64,000 nucleotides of DNA from Streptomyces glaucescens (GCF_000761215.1 NZ_CP009438.1:7296501-7360500); one strand, 5' to 3'; counted from the stretch's first letter, positions 54,103 through 63,688 are shown. The notes: generated by a model not told the origin, from the sequence alone. Program-made: numbers and translations.

Positions 54103-55062
54103 GTGGATCCTCTGAGTTCGCTCCTGAGCGGTATCCGGGCCGAAGGGTCGGTCGTCAGCCATGCCGTACTGACGGTGCCCTGGATCATCCGCTTCTCCGA
54201 CGCGGCGCCGCTCACCATGATCAGCGTGCTGCGCGGTGGCGGCACCCTGCTGTTGCCCGACGGAACCGAACGAGTCGTCGGTGAGGGCGACACGGCCATC
54301 GTGCGCGGCCCCGTACCGTTCCACCTCGCGGACCATCCCGCCACCGTCAACAGCCCCCATACCGCATACGAGATCGCCTGCTTCACCGCGAACGAAGAAT
54401 GCACCGCCCAGGAACTCGGCGGCATCCGCTGGGACACCGGCTCAAAGGAGGCGACCGCGCTCATCGTGGGTGCCTACCGCGCCTCGGGCCACCGCCACGA
54501 ACGACTCCTGCGGGCCCTGCCGTCCGTGCTGGTGGTGAAGGAGGACGCCGAAGTGTGTGCCTGGCTGGAGACGGCCGCCGCCGACGCCGCCCAGCGCTCG
54601 GCCGGGTCGCAGGCGCTGATGGACCGGCTCCTCGACTGGGCTCTGGTGTGCACACTGCGCACTTGGTTCGACAAGGCGGGCACCGATGCGCCCAGTTGGT
54701 ACCGCGGCCTGGCCGACCCGGTTCTCGCCCCCGCCCTGCAGGCCTTCCACGACCGGCCCGCCCAAGCGTGGACAGTGGCCTCCCTGGCCGCGCAATCCGG
54801 CGTTTCCCGTGCGCTGTTCGCCAAGCGCTTCACCCAGCTGATGGGCCGTCCGCCGGTCGCCTACCTCACCGAATGCCGTTTGGACGAGGCCGCGGCCCTT
54901 CTGACCGAAACCAACCTCGGCATCGCCCAGATCGCCAGGTCCGTCGGCTATGCCGACGCTTTCGGTTTCAGCGCCGCGTTCAAACGCCACAAGGGCCTGA
55001 GTCCCAGCATGTTCCGCGCCGCGGCGGCTTCGACGGGTACGGGTTCTCTTCAGCCGGGGTAG
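54103..55062 (+). CDS. AraC-family regulator with cupin domain
   Basis: A 319-residue transcription factor. The N-terminal cupin (AraC_binding_2/cupin_6 type: PWIIRFSDAAPLTMISVLRGGGTLLLPDG) binds an effector. The C-terminal AraC HTH pair is AWTVASLAAQSGVSRALFAKRFTQLMGRPPVAYLTECRLDEAAALLTETNLGIAQIARSVGYADAFGFSAAFKRHKGLSP. Start GTG 54103 is chosen because PLSSLLSGIRAEG is the family's usual beginning. It is divergent from the quinone reductase gene with about 115 bp between. Confidence 0.9.
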   Translation: MDPLSSLLSGIRAEGSVVSHAVLTVPWIIRFSDAAPLTMISVLRGGGTLLLPDGTERVVGEGDTAIVRGPVPFHLADHPATVNSPHTAYEIACFTANEECTAQELGGIRWDTGSKEATALIVGAYRASGHRHERLLRALPSVLVVKEDAEVCAWLETAAADAAQRSAGSQALMDRLLDWALVCTLRTWFDKAGTDAPSWYRGLADPVLAPALQAFHDRPAQAWTVASLAAQSGVSRALFAKRFTQLMGRPPVAYLTECRLDEAAALLTETNLGIAQIARSVGYADAFGFSAAFKRHKGLSPSMFRAAAASTGTGSLQPG

Positions 55063-55269
55063 CCGAAGGCGCGGCAGAGCCGCTTCGCGAGCGACGGGTG
55101 TGGCAGCGGGAAGTGGGACACGAGCGCCGCGTCACGCCAAGGACCGAAGCCACCCGGTAGCGGTGGCCGGCGCCGCCCGACCGGTATCAGGTGCCGACCC
55201 GAACAGACCTACGCGTGCATGTGGTCACCTGGCCGGGACGCACGGCACGTCGCGGTTGGTTCCCAGTAG

Positions 55270-55590
55270 GCGGGAGCGAACGAGCAGGTTGCCGTCCTGC
55301 TTGACCGGGCCGCAGCCCGGATGTTTCTCGACCCGAGGGCGGTCGCCAGCCTGCTGTACCGGCTCCGGGAGGTGGGAGTGGACGAGAAAGCTGCCGCCCT
55401 GCTGGACCAACTTCCTGCTGCGGGATGCTTCGATCAATGGATCAGGTCTGGAGGTGATCCGATGCCCTTCCGGTACCACCCGGCGGCGGCTGCGGGCCGT
55501 GCTCCCTGCTGGGCCGGCGGGACGGCCCCGGGGCGGGCGTGAGCCCGACGGGAGTACCGCCCCTCTATGGGCATGGGACGACCTGGAGCA
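55270..55590 (+). pseudogene. remnant of a tandem helical-repeat protein
   Basis: ANEQVAVLLDRAAARMFLDPRAVASLLYRLREVGVDEKAAALLDQLPAAGCF is one and a half units of a repeat seen in large Streptomyces proteins (xVAxLLxRLREAGAxEQAAALLxRxPAAHVxLDDP). After a frame change, GREPDGSTAPLWAWDDLE matches their usual C-terminal end (GREADGTPAxPWGWxDL). An in-frame stop at 55267 and no start confirm decay. Confidence 0.55.
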
Positions 55591-56110
55591 CTTCGGGAAG
55601 CGGCGCATGACTACCTGCCGCTGTCCTTGCCGGCGTCAGGGCTGCCAGGTCGGCTCGCCCGGTAAAGGTAATGGCCATTACCGCTGATGAGGTAGTCCCC
55701 GAGGCCGTCACTGCTCCCGGACCCTGGGCCGGGCGGATTCGTGGCGGATTCGGCTGAGCTTCCGTCGTTCTGGCAGGTCGGGCACGACTCGTGCCGCCCG
55801 TCAGGACGCGGCAGGGACCGCCGCATCCAGGCCGCGAGAGGCGACGAGGTGCGCCCTGCCGTCCATCCGGCAGGACAGCCCCACCACACGCCCGGCGGGA
55901 TGAAGGCGTCGGCGCCATCGGCATCCTCGACATGCCCCTGAGCATCCTGGTCCCTCGACCTTCCAGTGCACCCACCATCCTCGGCCAGGCACCGCGGCCA
56001 CGACCTGGTCGGCTCGCTCCGGGTGGGAGAAGTCCTCGTAGTCCGTCACCGTGCGCAGGGCATCATGCTTGGGGTCGACGACGGCGCCTTTCCGCGCGAC
56101 CGTTGGGAGC
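55591..56110. other. no confident gene; possible fragments
   Basis: Minus-strand frames contain short protein-like runs (DPKHDALRTVTDYEDFSHPE; WMRRSLPRPDGRHESCPTC), but in different frames and without start sites. This suggests another decayed gene I cannot name. Confidence 0.35.
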
Positions 56111-56809
56111 TCAGCCAACCTGCCCAGTCGGCCGCACCGTGATGTGATTGATGTCCACGCCCGCGGGCTGGTTGATGGCGAACACAATGGTGTCCGCGAT
56201 CTGCTCGGCGGTCATCGTGGCGGCTGTCTCGGGGGTGCCACCGCGGACGTGCCAGAAGGGAGTGTCCACGATGCCGGGGGCGACGACGGTGACGCCGACT
56301 CCATCCTGGCCGACCAGGAGGCGGGTGTTCTCGGCGAGGGCGTGGGCGGCCCACTTGGTGACCGAGTACAGGTTGCCGGGGGTGTGGCGGACGCCGGCGA
56401 CCGAGCCGATGATTACGATTCGGCCCTTGGAGGTCCTCAGGTGGGGCAGGGTCTCCTGGATCAGCAGGGCGGGGCCCAGGACATTGGTGAGGATCATGGC
56501 GCGCATGTCCTCAGGGGCGTGAGTCTCCAGGTTGCCGGGCAGGGAGAAACCAGCGTTGGCTATGACGTTGTCCAACTGGCCCCAGAGCTCCAGCACGTGA
56601 CGGACGGTGGCGGCGACGTCATCCGCTTCGCTGGCGTCACCGGTGATCGTCAGCAGCCGCTCGCTCGCCCCCGCAGTGGTGGCGAAGGCGGCCAGCTTGC
56701 CCGCGTCGCGTCCGGTGACGGCCACGCGGTGGCCCTGCTTGAGCAAGGCGCGAGCGGTGGCGGCGCCGATTCCGGTTGAGCCACCGGTGATGAGCGTGAC
56801 GGGTTCCAT
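56111..56809 (-). CDS. short-chain dehydrogenase/reductase (SDR)
   Basis: A 232-residue classical SDR. TGGSTGIG (8-15) is the NAD(P)-binding loop, NAG (85-87) the structural motif, and Ser136, Tyr148 and Lys152 (YSVTK) the catalytic set. The Arg/Lys pattern after strand 2 (TGRDAGKL) favours NADPH. GAGG precedes ATG 56809. Substrate is unknown; there is no operon partner. Confidence 0.92.
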   Translation of the reverse strand: MEPVTLITGGSTGIGAATARALLKQGHRVAVTGRDAGKLAAFATTAGASERLLTITGDASEADDVAATVRHVLELWGQLDNVIANAGFSLPGNLETHAPEDMRAMILTNVLGPALLIQETLPHLRTSKGRIVIIGSVAGVRHTPGNLYSVTKWAAHALAENTRLLVGQDGVGVTVVAPGIVDTPFWHVRGGTPETAATMTAEQIADTIVFAINQPAGVDINHITVRPTGQVG

Positions 56810-57239
56810 GGGACGGCCTCCTCGGCGACGGGGTCATCGGGGCAAAGCGCGAGCACTATACCCAGCGATCTTTGACGCTCACTCCCGCTCTCACCGACGG
56901 CTCTGCGCGGTCTGCATGACGCCTGGGTGAGCAAGGATCACGAGGTTCGTCTCACTGTGGCCGGTGAACACATGTTCGCTGTCGCCATCCCAGCCCGACA
57001 GCCTGTTCACACACGAGGATTGGCGCGACGACTACGGATCCCTTACCTACACCCCATCGAGGCACATCACCCGGTGGCCGCCGGGATGCGGCGTCTGATG
57101 GACCGGCTGCAACTACGTTAAGGGGCTGCGGACTTCTCGTGGGGCCCGACTGGAAGTGGACGTTCGCGGAGATCAAGCCGTGTACCTCCGGGACTGAATG
57201 AAGAAGGCGACCGGCCTGCCGACCGCCGAGAATCGTCAA
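56810..57239. other. no supported gene
   Basis: Only short biased frames are present between the SDR start and the zinc-ribbon pseudogene. The SDR promoter should lie near 56820-56880, where the sequence is locally less GC-rich. Confidence 0.4.
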
Positions 57240-57625
57240 CGAGCCAGCTGATGGACTGGAAACGGCACGCGGCCTCCATCGCGCACCCGGGGATCGGACT
57301 GGTGAGTGCCTGTGCGGGCAACGCCCTGCCACGTGCTCCTCGTTGTAGGCCACAAGATCTGACCGACGCAACAAGTCTGCAGCCACAGAGGCCGCTGGAA
57401 GAACGATCGTTCCTACCACCCAGCACCACGCCGACCAGCGCAGTCCCTCGGACCTCAGGGCTCCGGTCGGCGACGGCACCGCATCCTCCACAAGCCGGAC
57501 GACGCGGCTGGAACAAGGGCTCGGTGTAGTACTTGAGATCAGAAAAGCCTGGCCTGGGAATCACGAGAGCGCGGCCCCCGCAACGCGGACAGACCGCAAG
57601 CAACTGCGTCAACTGACCAGCTCGG
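57240..57625 (-). pseudogene. decayed zinc-ribbon protein
   Basis: QLLAVCPRCGGRALVIPRPGFSDLKYYTEPLFQPRRPACGGCGA (two CxxC knuckles) followed by GTALVGVVLGGRNDR starts a typical Streptomyces zinc-ribbon family. The next family block appears only in another frame (VAYNEEHV, where LWAYNEEHVxxLAxYV is usual), and the C-terminal part is unrecognisable. At least one frameshift is present near 57390. Confidence 0.6.
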
Positions 57626-58342
57626 TGGCCGCTTGGAGGGCCTGCCGCGCCTCGACGGAGGCAGCCGGGTGCGGGAGCCCGGGCGGTCAGGGCGTCGGTG
57701 GGGCGAGGCGGCCCGTTCTTCCCGGCCCCGGCCCTACGGCATCCGCCGATGACGGCGCCGGGGGTCCGCCCTCCCGGTACCGGACTTCCAGAGGTTCGGG
57801 CGAGGAACGAAAACTTTGTCTGCCGGGAGTATTGCGCTCCGTCGTCACTACCTGAATCATCCCTGTCTGGGAAATCGACCATAGTTCGACATTTCGAACT
57901 TGATTGACTCAGGGCAATCCGTGGTGCACGGCTGATCCCCGCACGGCCGCACGACGGATCCGCGCGCCAAAGCACGTGTACCGCCCCGTTTTGTTCCGGT
58001 GAGGCTCGCACCAGCGCATCCTGGCTCTTCGCGCAGTCGGAGAGGTAGGCGACGCCGTGTGGCGGTCCCCGGCCGAGCCGCGATGGAGTACACCATGCCT
58101 GTGCCGAACGCCGCTTGCCGCCGCCCGGGTGCTTCCCGTCCTCACGGGTGAGCGTCCCGCGGTGCCGCGCCGGAGCGGCGCAGGCGTGCTACCGCTGTCT
58201 TCCGGCGGGAACGGGCCCGATCGCGTCGGCGTCCGGCTCTTTCGAGCCGGCACGGCGGCGGACCCGTCGCACGCGGGTCTCCCGACGCCGCCGCGTCTTT
58301 TCCCGCAAGCGTGTACCCGGCATCTCCAGGGAATCCCCCGCC
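57626..58342. other. about 700 bases without supported gene
   Basis: No frame with a ribosome site or known domain. The piece 57800-57910 is locally AT-richer. Upstream regulatory sequence of the secreted-protein remnant may be included. Confidence 0.4.
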
Positions 58343-58615
58343 ATGAACCCGGTCGCCAGCCAGCCAGCCAGCCCGCCCGCCGCCCGCCCGCATCGCAGAA
58401 GCCTGCTCGAGGCCGCCCTCACCACCACGGCCGCAGCGACCGCCGCATCACTGACCGGCCCGCCGACCGTCACGCCCGTGCAGGCGGCCCTCCTGGCCCG
58501 CGGTCACACGTCGCGCCGCCCGATGCCCTCTTCGCCCGGACCGGCGGCGCGCCCTTGCGCGTCCACCACTGTCCGCGGCTCGATCCCTGCCAGGCCGCGA
58601 GCCGTACACCCCTGA
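58343..58615 (+). pseudogene. Tat-type signal peptide of a lost secreted protein
   Basis: MNPVASQPASPPAARPHRRSLLEAALTTTAAATAASLTG resembles a twin-arginine export signal. After TPVQA the sequence loses protein character and stops at 58615 without a domain. It lies directly before the GH127 gene, which has its own signal, so it seems to be the 5' remnant of a neighbouring secreted enzyme. Confidence 0.4.
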
Positions 58616-58660
58616 CCGGTCCTTTCTCCCCGTCCGAACCACCGTCACGAAAGGCACAGC

Positions 58661-60976
58661 ATGTCCTCCAGCGTCAGCAGACGACGATTGCTCAAGCTCG
58701 CCGGAGTCACCGCCGCCGCCTCTGCCGCCGGTCCCCTCGCCGGCGTCACCGCCGCCCGGGCGGCGTCCCTTCCACCGGTCCGCAGCGAGATCGGGACCAA
58801 AGCGCTCCCCTTCGACCTCGGGCAGGTCCGGCTGACCGCGAGCCGGTGGCTCGACAACCAGAACCGCACAGCGGCCTACCTCCGGTACGTCGATGTCGAC
58901 CGGCTGCTGTACAACTTCCGCGCCAATCACCGACTGTCCACCAAGGGCGCGGCCGCCACCGGCGGCTGGGAGGCCCCCGACTTCCCCTTCCGCAGCCACG
59001 TCCAGGGCCACTTCCTCACCGCCTGGGCGCAGTTACACGCCGTGACGGGCGACACTGCAGTCCGCGACAAGGCCCTGTACATGGTCGCCGAGCTGGCCAA
59101 GTGCCAGGCCAACAACGGCGTCGCGGGCTTCGGCACCGGATACCTCTCCGGCTATCCCGAGTCCGACTTCGCCGCGCTGGAGGCCCGTACGCTGAGGAAC
59201 GGCAACGTCCCGTACTACACCATCCACAAGACGATGACAGGTCTGCTGGACGTGTGGCGGCACATCGGCAGCACCCAGGCCCGCGACGTGCTGCTCGCCT
59301 TGGCCGGCTGGGTCGACACCCGCACCGGCCGGCTGAGCACCGCGCAGATGCAGGCCATGCTGGGCACCGAGTTCGGGGGCATGAACGCCGTCCTGAGCGA
59401 CCTGTACCAGCAGACCGGTGACACGCGGTGGCTCACCGCCGCCCGGCGCTTCGACCACGCCGCGGTGTTCGACCCCCTGGCGGCGAACCGGGACGCGCTG
59501 GCCGGACTGCACGCCAACACCCAGGTACCGAAGTGGATCGGCGCGATCCGCACGTACAAGGCCACCGGCGAGACACGCTACCGGGACATCGCCGTCAACG
59601 CCTGGAACATGTGCGTCACCGCGCACACCTACGCCATCGGCGGCAACAGTCAGGCCGAGCACTTCCGTGCTCCGAACGCCATCGCCTCCTACCTGACCCA
59701 CGACACCTGCGAGAGCTGCAACACCGTCAACATGCTTACGCTCACCCGGGAGTTGTTCACGCTGACGCCGGACCGGGCCGCGCTGTTCGACTACTACGAA
59801 CAAGCCTGGCTCAACCACATCATCGGCAACCAGAACCCGGCCGATCCGCACGGCCACGTCACCTACTTCACCCCGCTCAAGCCCGGCGCCCGGCGTGGTG
59901 TGGGCCCGGCGTGGGGCGGCGGCACCTGGAGCACCGACTACACCACCTTCTGGTGCTGCCAGGGCACGGGAGTGGAGATACACACCCGGCTGATGGACTC
60001 CGTGTACTTCCACTCCGGCACCACGTTGACGGTCAACATGTTCGTTCCCTCGGTGCTCACCTGGACGCAGCGCGGCATCACCGTCACCCAGACCACCACG
60101 TACCCGGCCGGCGACACCACGACCCTGCGGGTCACCGGCGAGGCCGGCGGGAACTGGGCGATGCGCATCCGTATCCCCGGATGGACGACGGGGGCCGTCG
60201 TCAGCGTCAACGGCACCGTGCAGAGGATCGCCGTGAATCCCGGCAGCTATGCGACGCTGGACCGCGCCTGGACCTCCGGTGACACCGTCACGGTCCGGTT
60301 GCCCATGCGGACCGCGGTGCGGCCCGCCAACGACAACTCCGGCGTCGGCGCAGTCACCTACGGCCCGGTCGTACTGTCCGGCAACTACGGCGACACCGCC
60401 TTGACCGGCCTCCCGGCCCTGGACGTGTCCTCGATCAGGCGGACCAGTGCCACGGCACTCGCCTTCACCGCCACCGCCGACGGCGCCACCGTGGGCCTCG
60501 GGCCCTTCCACGACGCACAGGGCCACAACTACACCGTCTACTGGAACACCAGTGGTGCCGGCACGGTCCACCTCGTCAACGCGGGCAGCGGCCTCGTGCT
60601 GGGCATCGACGGAATGTCGACCGCCGATGGCGCCCGGGCCCTCCAGTGGCACGACAACGGCACCGCTGACCACAACTGGGAAATGATCCCCGACGGGAAC
60701 GCCTTCCGGTTCCGCAACGTCCACAGCGGCAAGGTGCTCGGCGTGCTGGACATGTCCACGGCCGACGGCGCCCCCGTCCTCCAGTGGTCCGACAACGGCA
60801 CCGCCGACCACCGGTGGCTCCTTCTCGACCAGGGTGACGGAACGTACAAGATCCGCAATGTCCACAGCGGCAAGCTGCTCGGGGTGGAGAACGGCTCCAC
60901 CGCCGTCGGCGCCTTCGCCGTCCAGGACTCGGACAACGGAACGGCCGACAACCGCTGGCGGGTCTTGCGCGGCTGA
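58661..60976 (+). CDS. secreted GH127 beta-L-arabinofuranosidase with C-terminal ricin-type lectin domain
   Basis: A 771-residue exported enzyme. SRRRLLKLAG is a Tat signal, cleaved near ARA-AS. The GH127 (DUF1680) alpha/alpha barrel contains HDTCESCNTVNML (Cys350, Glu351, Cys353) and FWCCQGTG (Cys432, Cys433). In the characterised enzyme HypBA1, Glu338, Cys340, Cys417 and Cys418 bind zinc and Cys417 is the nucleophile; these map to Glu351, Cys353, Cys432 and Cys433. A beta-sandwich domain follows. The last 140 residues form a beta-trefoil lectin with three units (RNVHSGKVLGVLDMSTADG, QW-type DHRWLLL, DNRWRVL). It should remove arabinofuranose from plant or actinobacterial glycans; the lectin targets it. 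Confidence 0.9.
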   Translation: MSSSVSRRRLLKLAGVTAAASAAGPLAGVTAARAASLPPVRSEIGTKALPFDLGQVRLTASRWLDNQNRTAAYLRYVDVDRLLYNFRANHRLSTKGAAATGGWEAPDFPFRSHVQGHFLTAWAQLHAVTGDTAVRDKALYMVAELAKCQANNGVAGFGTGYLSGYPESDFAALEARTLRNGNVPYYTIHKTMTGLLDVWRHIGSTQARDVLLALAGWVDTRTGRLSTAQMQAMLGTEFGGMNAVLSDLYQQTGDTRWLTAARRFDHAAVFDPLAANRDALAGLHANTQVPKWIGAIRTYKATGETRYRDIAVNAWNMCVTAHTYAIGGNSQAEHFRAPNAIASYLTHDTCESCNTVNMLTLTRELFTLTPDRAALFDYYEQAWLNHIIGNQNPADPHGHVTYFTPLKPGARRGVGPAWGGGTWSTDYTTFWCCQGTGVEIHTRLMDSVYFHSGTTLTVNMFVPSVLTWTQRGITVTQTTTYPAGDTTTLRVTGEAGGNWAMRIRIPGWTTGAVVSVNGTVQRIAVNPGSYATLDRAWTSGDTVTVRLPMRTAVRPANDNSGVGAVTYGPVVLSGNYGDTALTGLPALDVSSIRRTSATALAFTATADGATVGLGPFHDAQGHNYTVYWNTSGAGTVHLVNAGSGLVLGIDGMSTADGARALQWHDNGTADHNWEMIPDGNAFRFRNVHSGKVLGVLDMSTADGAPVLQWSDNGTADHRWLLLDQGDGTYKIRNVHSGKLLGVENGSTAVGAFAVQDSDNGTADNRWRVLRG

Positions 60977-61131
60977 CGAGGCCTCACCCGTGCCGAAGCC
61001 GGCCGCTGACCGGGACGCGGTCACTGCCCGCGACAGCGCGGGACGGTGCCGTGAGATTCGGCCCCGTGCGAGCCGTCACCCGCGAGGCGGGCAGGTGCCA
61101 CCCCCGAGTCGTCCGCCCGTCCCGTGCCTCA

Positions 61132-61782
61132 CTAGTCGAGCTGAGCGGTCGGCTGTGAGTGGGGCGTACGGGCATCCGGCGGGTGATCTGCGGCTCCGAG
61201 TAGCAGCAGCGTGTGCGGCCACAACTCGTCGAGGACAGCGGGGTCGTTCTTGACCTTGGCGAACATGACCAGTCCTTCGAGATGGGCGACCACGGCTCGC
61301 GCGGTGGTCGCTGTGGCTCGCTCGCGGGGGATGGTTCCCTCGTCGGCGGCGTCGTTGAGGGTGCCGACGACGAGTGCGATCTGTTCGTCGAAGACCTCTT
61401 CCAGGCGGGCCCGCACGGCGGGCTCCTGGGTGGACAGCTCCAGTGTGAGGTTGCCGAGGAGGCAGCCGTCGACTGTTCCCGAGGTCTCCTTCATCCGGCG
61501 TTGAAGCTGCGCCATGGTGTCCAGCAGCCGCCGCAGGCGGTCGAGAGCGGGTCCGGTGGCGGCCAGCTCGGCGGTCCAGCAGCCGCGCTCGGCCTCCCAG
61601 TAGGCGTTGATGGCCTCGATCGTCAGGGCCTGCTTGGATTCGAAGAAGTGGTAGAAGCTGCCCTTCTTCACCTCTGCCTTGGCGCAGATCTCAGCGACGC
61701 CGAGGCTGCTGTAGCTGCGGCTCCGCATCAGTTCACCGGTGGCGTCGATGAGGCGCTCGCGTGCCGTGCTGGTGCGTCCCAT
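61132..61782 (-). CDS. TetR-family transcriptional regulator
   Basis: A 216-residue repressor. MGRTSTARERLIDATGELMRSRSYSSLGVAEICAKAEVKKGSFYHFFESKQALTIEAI is the N-terminal HTH; the C-terminal ligand domain is of the TetR_C_33/AcrR-like type with CLLGNLTLELSTQEPAVRARLEEVF. The CLLGN segment, with its cysteine, occurs in quinone- or electrophile-sensing members. The gene is divergent from the WrbA-like/nitronate monooxygenase operon; a perfect 11-bp inverted repeat lies between them. Confidence 0.92.
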   Translation of the reverse strand: MGRTSTARERLIDATGELMRSRSYSSLGVAEICAKAEVKKGSFYHFFESKQALTIEAINAYWEAERGCWTAELAATGPALDRLRRLLDTMAQLQRRMKETSGTVDGCLLGNLTLELSTQEPAVRARLEEVFDEQIALVVGTLNDAADEGTIPRERATATTARAVVAHLEGLVMFAKVKNDPAVLDELWPHTLLLLGAADHPPDARTPHSQPTAQLD

Positions 61783-61798
61783 GGAACGAGTATACGTG

Positions 61799-61840
61799 CG
61801 GTCAACTATCGGGCTGGCATGGCTGGCCAATAGTTGACCG
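61799..61840. promoter_or_regulatory. TetR operator candidate
   Basis: CGGTCAACTAT (61799-61809) and ATAGTTGACCG (61830-61840) are perfect inverted copies separated by 20 bases, 17 bases above the TetR start. TTGACC in the right arm could be the -35 of the flavoprotein operon. A repressor bound here would shut both directions. Confidence 0.7.
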
Positions 61841-61897
61841 GTCGTCTAGTGTCAGTGTTGATCCGCACACCGCATCGCACAGAACGAAGGACCCTTC

Positions 61898-62512
61898 ATG
61901 TCCGCGCCACTCTCCATCGTCATTGCTCATCACAGCGGCTACGGCCACACCGGGCGCCAAGCCGTCGCCGTCGCGGCTGGCGTCGACTCGCTCCCCGGCG
62001 TGCGCGCCGATCTGCGGGACGTCACCACTCTGGACGACAGTCTCTGGGCGGCTCTCGAGACAGCTGACGCGATCATCTTCGGCTCGCCCACCTACATGGG
62101 GTCCACCTCCGCTGTCTTTCAGCGGTTCGCCGAGGCCAGCGGCAGGGTATGGGCCGAGCAGGGCTGGCAGGGCAAGCTCGCGGCCGGCTTCACCAACTCC
62201 GCCGGTATCAACGGCAACAAGGACAACGCTCTGCTTTCCCTGGCTGTCCTGGCCGCGCAGCACGGCATGACATGGGTCTCGCTCGGCCTGCTCCCCGGCT
62301 GGGCCTACACCTCCACCGGCAGTCCGGACGACCTCAACCGTCTCGGCGGCTTCGTCGGCGCCATGGCTCAGTCGTCCTCCGACCTGGGCCCCGACCGAGC
62401 CCCCACCGACTCCGACCTGCGCACCGCCCACCACCTCGGCGCCCGTGTCGCCCGCACCGCGCTCCAGTTCGCCCACGGCCGTGAGGCCGCCGCCCTGGCG
62501 GTGACCGCATGA
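61898..62512 (+). CDS. flavodoxin-like NAD(P)H:quinone oxidoreductase (WrbA-like)
   Basis: A 204-residue FMN protein. SIVIAHHSGYGHTGRQAVAVAAGV is the FMN phosphate loop; ADAIIFGSPTYMGSTSAVFQRFAEAS is the second FMN loop (GSPTYMG, as in WrbA); KLAAGFTNSAGINGNKDNALLSLAVLAAQHGM follows. It protects against quinone stress by two-electron reduction. Its stop overlaps the next start by ATGA, and TetR sits divergently. Confidence 0.9.
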   Translation: MSAPLSIVIAHHSGYGHTGRQAVAVAAGVDSLPGVRADLRDVTTLDDSLWAALETADAIIFGSPTYMGSTSAVFQRFAEASGRVWAEQGWQGKLAAGFTNSAGINGNKDNALLSLAVLAAQHGMTWVSLGLLPGWAYTSTGSPDDLNRLGGFVGAMAQSSSDLGPDRAPTDSDLRTAHHLGARVARTALQFAHGREAAALAVTA

Positions 62513-63612
62513 GCGGCCCGGGCCGGCTCGGCGATCTGCTGGGCATCGACCACCCCATCGTTCAGGGCCCCTTCGGCGGCGGGCTTTCCTCCGTCGCTCT
62601 CGCCGCCGCGGTCAGCGAGAGCGGCGCCCTCGGTTCGTACGGCGCGCACATCCTCACCCCTGATGCGATCACCGGACTCGTCACCGAACTCAAAGCCGCC
62701 ACGAGCCGGCCGTTCGCGGTGAACCTCTGGGTGCCGCTGGAGGGCGAGCGGTCCGCTCTGCCGGACGACATCGCGTTCACCACCCACATCGAGCGGCTCC
62801 GTCCCTACTACGACGAACTCGGCGTCAACGCCCCCGCCCGCGAGGTCGTCGAAGCCCTGCCGGCCTTCGACGACCAGATCGACGCGCTCCTCGCCGCCGC
62901 GCCACCTGTCATCAGCTTCGTCATGGGCATCCCGCCTCGCCGTGTCGTCGACGAGGCACACCGCCGGGGCATCACCTTGATCGGTACGGCGACGACTGTG
63001 GACGAGGCCGTCGCCCTCGACGAGGCGGGCCTCGACGCGATCGTGGCCTCGGGCAGCGACGCCGGCGGGCACCGCGGGGCGTTCCTCGCGCCCGTACGGG
63101 AGTCGCTGGTGGGCACCTTCTCGCTGGTGCCGCAGGTCGCCGACGCCGTGACCGTGCCCGTCATCGCCGCGGGCGGCATCGCCGACGGCCGCGGTATGCG
63201 AGCAGCTCTCACCCTCGGCGCCGACGCCGTGCAGATCGGCACCGCGTTCCTCGCCACCCGGGAATCCGGCGCGAGTGACGCCCACAGACGTCAGCTCGGG
63301 ACCCCCGCGGCCCGTACGACTGTCCTCACCCGGCTCTTCTCCGGCCGCACCGCCCGCGGCATACCCAACCGGTTCGTTCGTGACATGGCGGCGTACGAGG
63401 ACGCCGTGCCCCCGTACCCCGTCCAGAACGCCTTGATGCAGCCCATCCGGCGGGCAGCGGCCGCCCAGGGGAGGCCGGAGTACGTGAACCTGTGGGCCGG
63501 ACAGGCGGCGGCGCTGGCCGGGGACGACCTGAGCGCAAGGGACTACATCGCCCACCTGGTGAAGGAGCTCCCGCCTCCGGGCGTTCCCTCCGGATCAGCT
63601 CGCACCCGCTGA
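62509..63612 (+). CDS. nitronate monooxygenase family (2-nitropropane dioxygenase-like) flavoprotein
   Basis: A 367-residue FMN TIM-barrel enzyme. IDHPIVQGPFGGGLSS is the N-terminal FMN contact; VNLWVPLEGE, FVMGIPP and the phosphate-binding SGSDAGGHRGAF and PVIAAGGIADGRGMRAALTLGADAVQIGTAFL motifs are typical. It oxidises alkyl nitronates or acts as a related NAD(P)H-quinone reductase; the pairing with a WrbA-like enzyme favours the latter. ATG overlaps the previous stop, so the two are one operon under the TetR gene. Confidence 0.9.
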   Translation: MSGPGRLGDLLGIDHPIVQGPFGGGLSSVALAAAVSESGALGSYGAHILTPDAITGLVTELKAATSRPFAVNLWVPLEGERSALPDDIAFTTHIERLRPYYDELGVNAPAREVVEALPAFDDQIDALLAAAPPVISFVMGIPPRRVVDEAHRRGITLIGTATTVDEAVALDEAGLDAIVASGSDAGGHRGAFLAPVRESLVGTFSLVPQVADAVTVPVIAAGGIADGRGMRAALTLGADAVQIGTAFLATRESGASDAHRRQLGTPAARTTVLTRLFSGRTARGIPNRFVRDMAAYEDAVPPYPVQNALMQPIRRAAAAQGRPEYVNLWAGQAAALAGDDLSARDYIAHLVKELPPPGVPSGSARTR

Positions 63613-63640
63613 AGAGCCCGTCGCGAGGTGCGGCCGGCGT

Positions 63641-63688
63641 CGCCGTGATCGAGTGCGAGTGCCGAGTCACCGGCACTCGATCACGGCG
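63641..63688 (+). terminator. strong intrinsic terminator-type hairpin
   Basis: CGCCGTGATCGAGTGC (63641-63656) and GCACTCGATCACGGCG (63673-63688) are perfect 16-bp complementary arms around a 16-base loop, 28 bases after the monooxygenase stop. Within the loop, GAGTGCC can alternatively pair with GGCACTC. No T-run follows. Confidence 0.85.

Noticed and set aside
59033..61024. 663-codon minus-strand frame opposite the GH127 gene
   Set aside because: Shadow frame created by high GC at third codon positions; the GH127 motifs on the plus strand are decisive.
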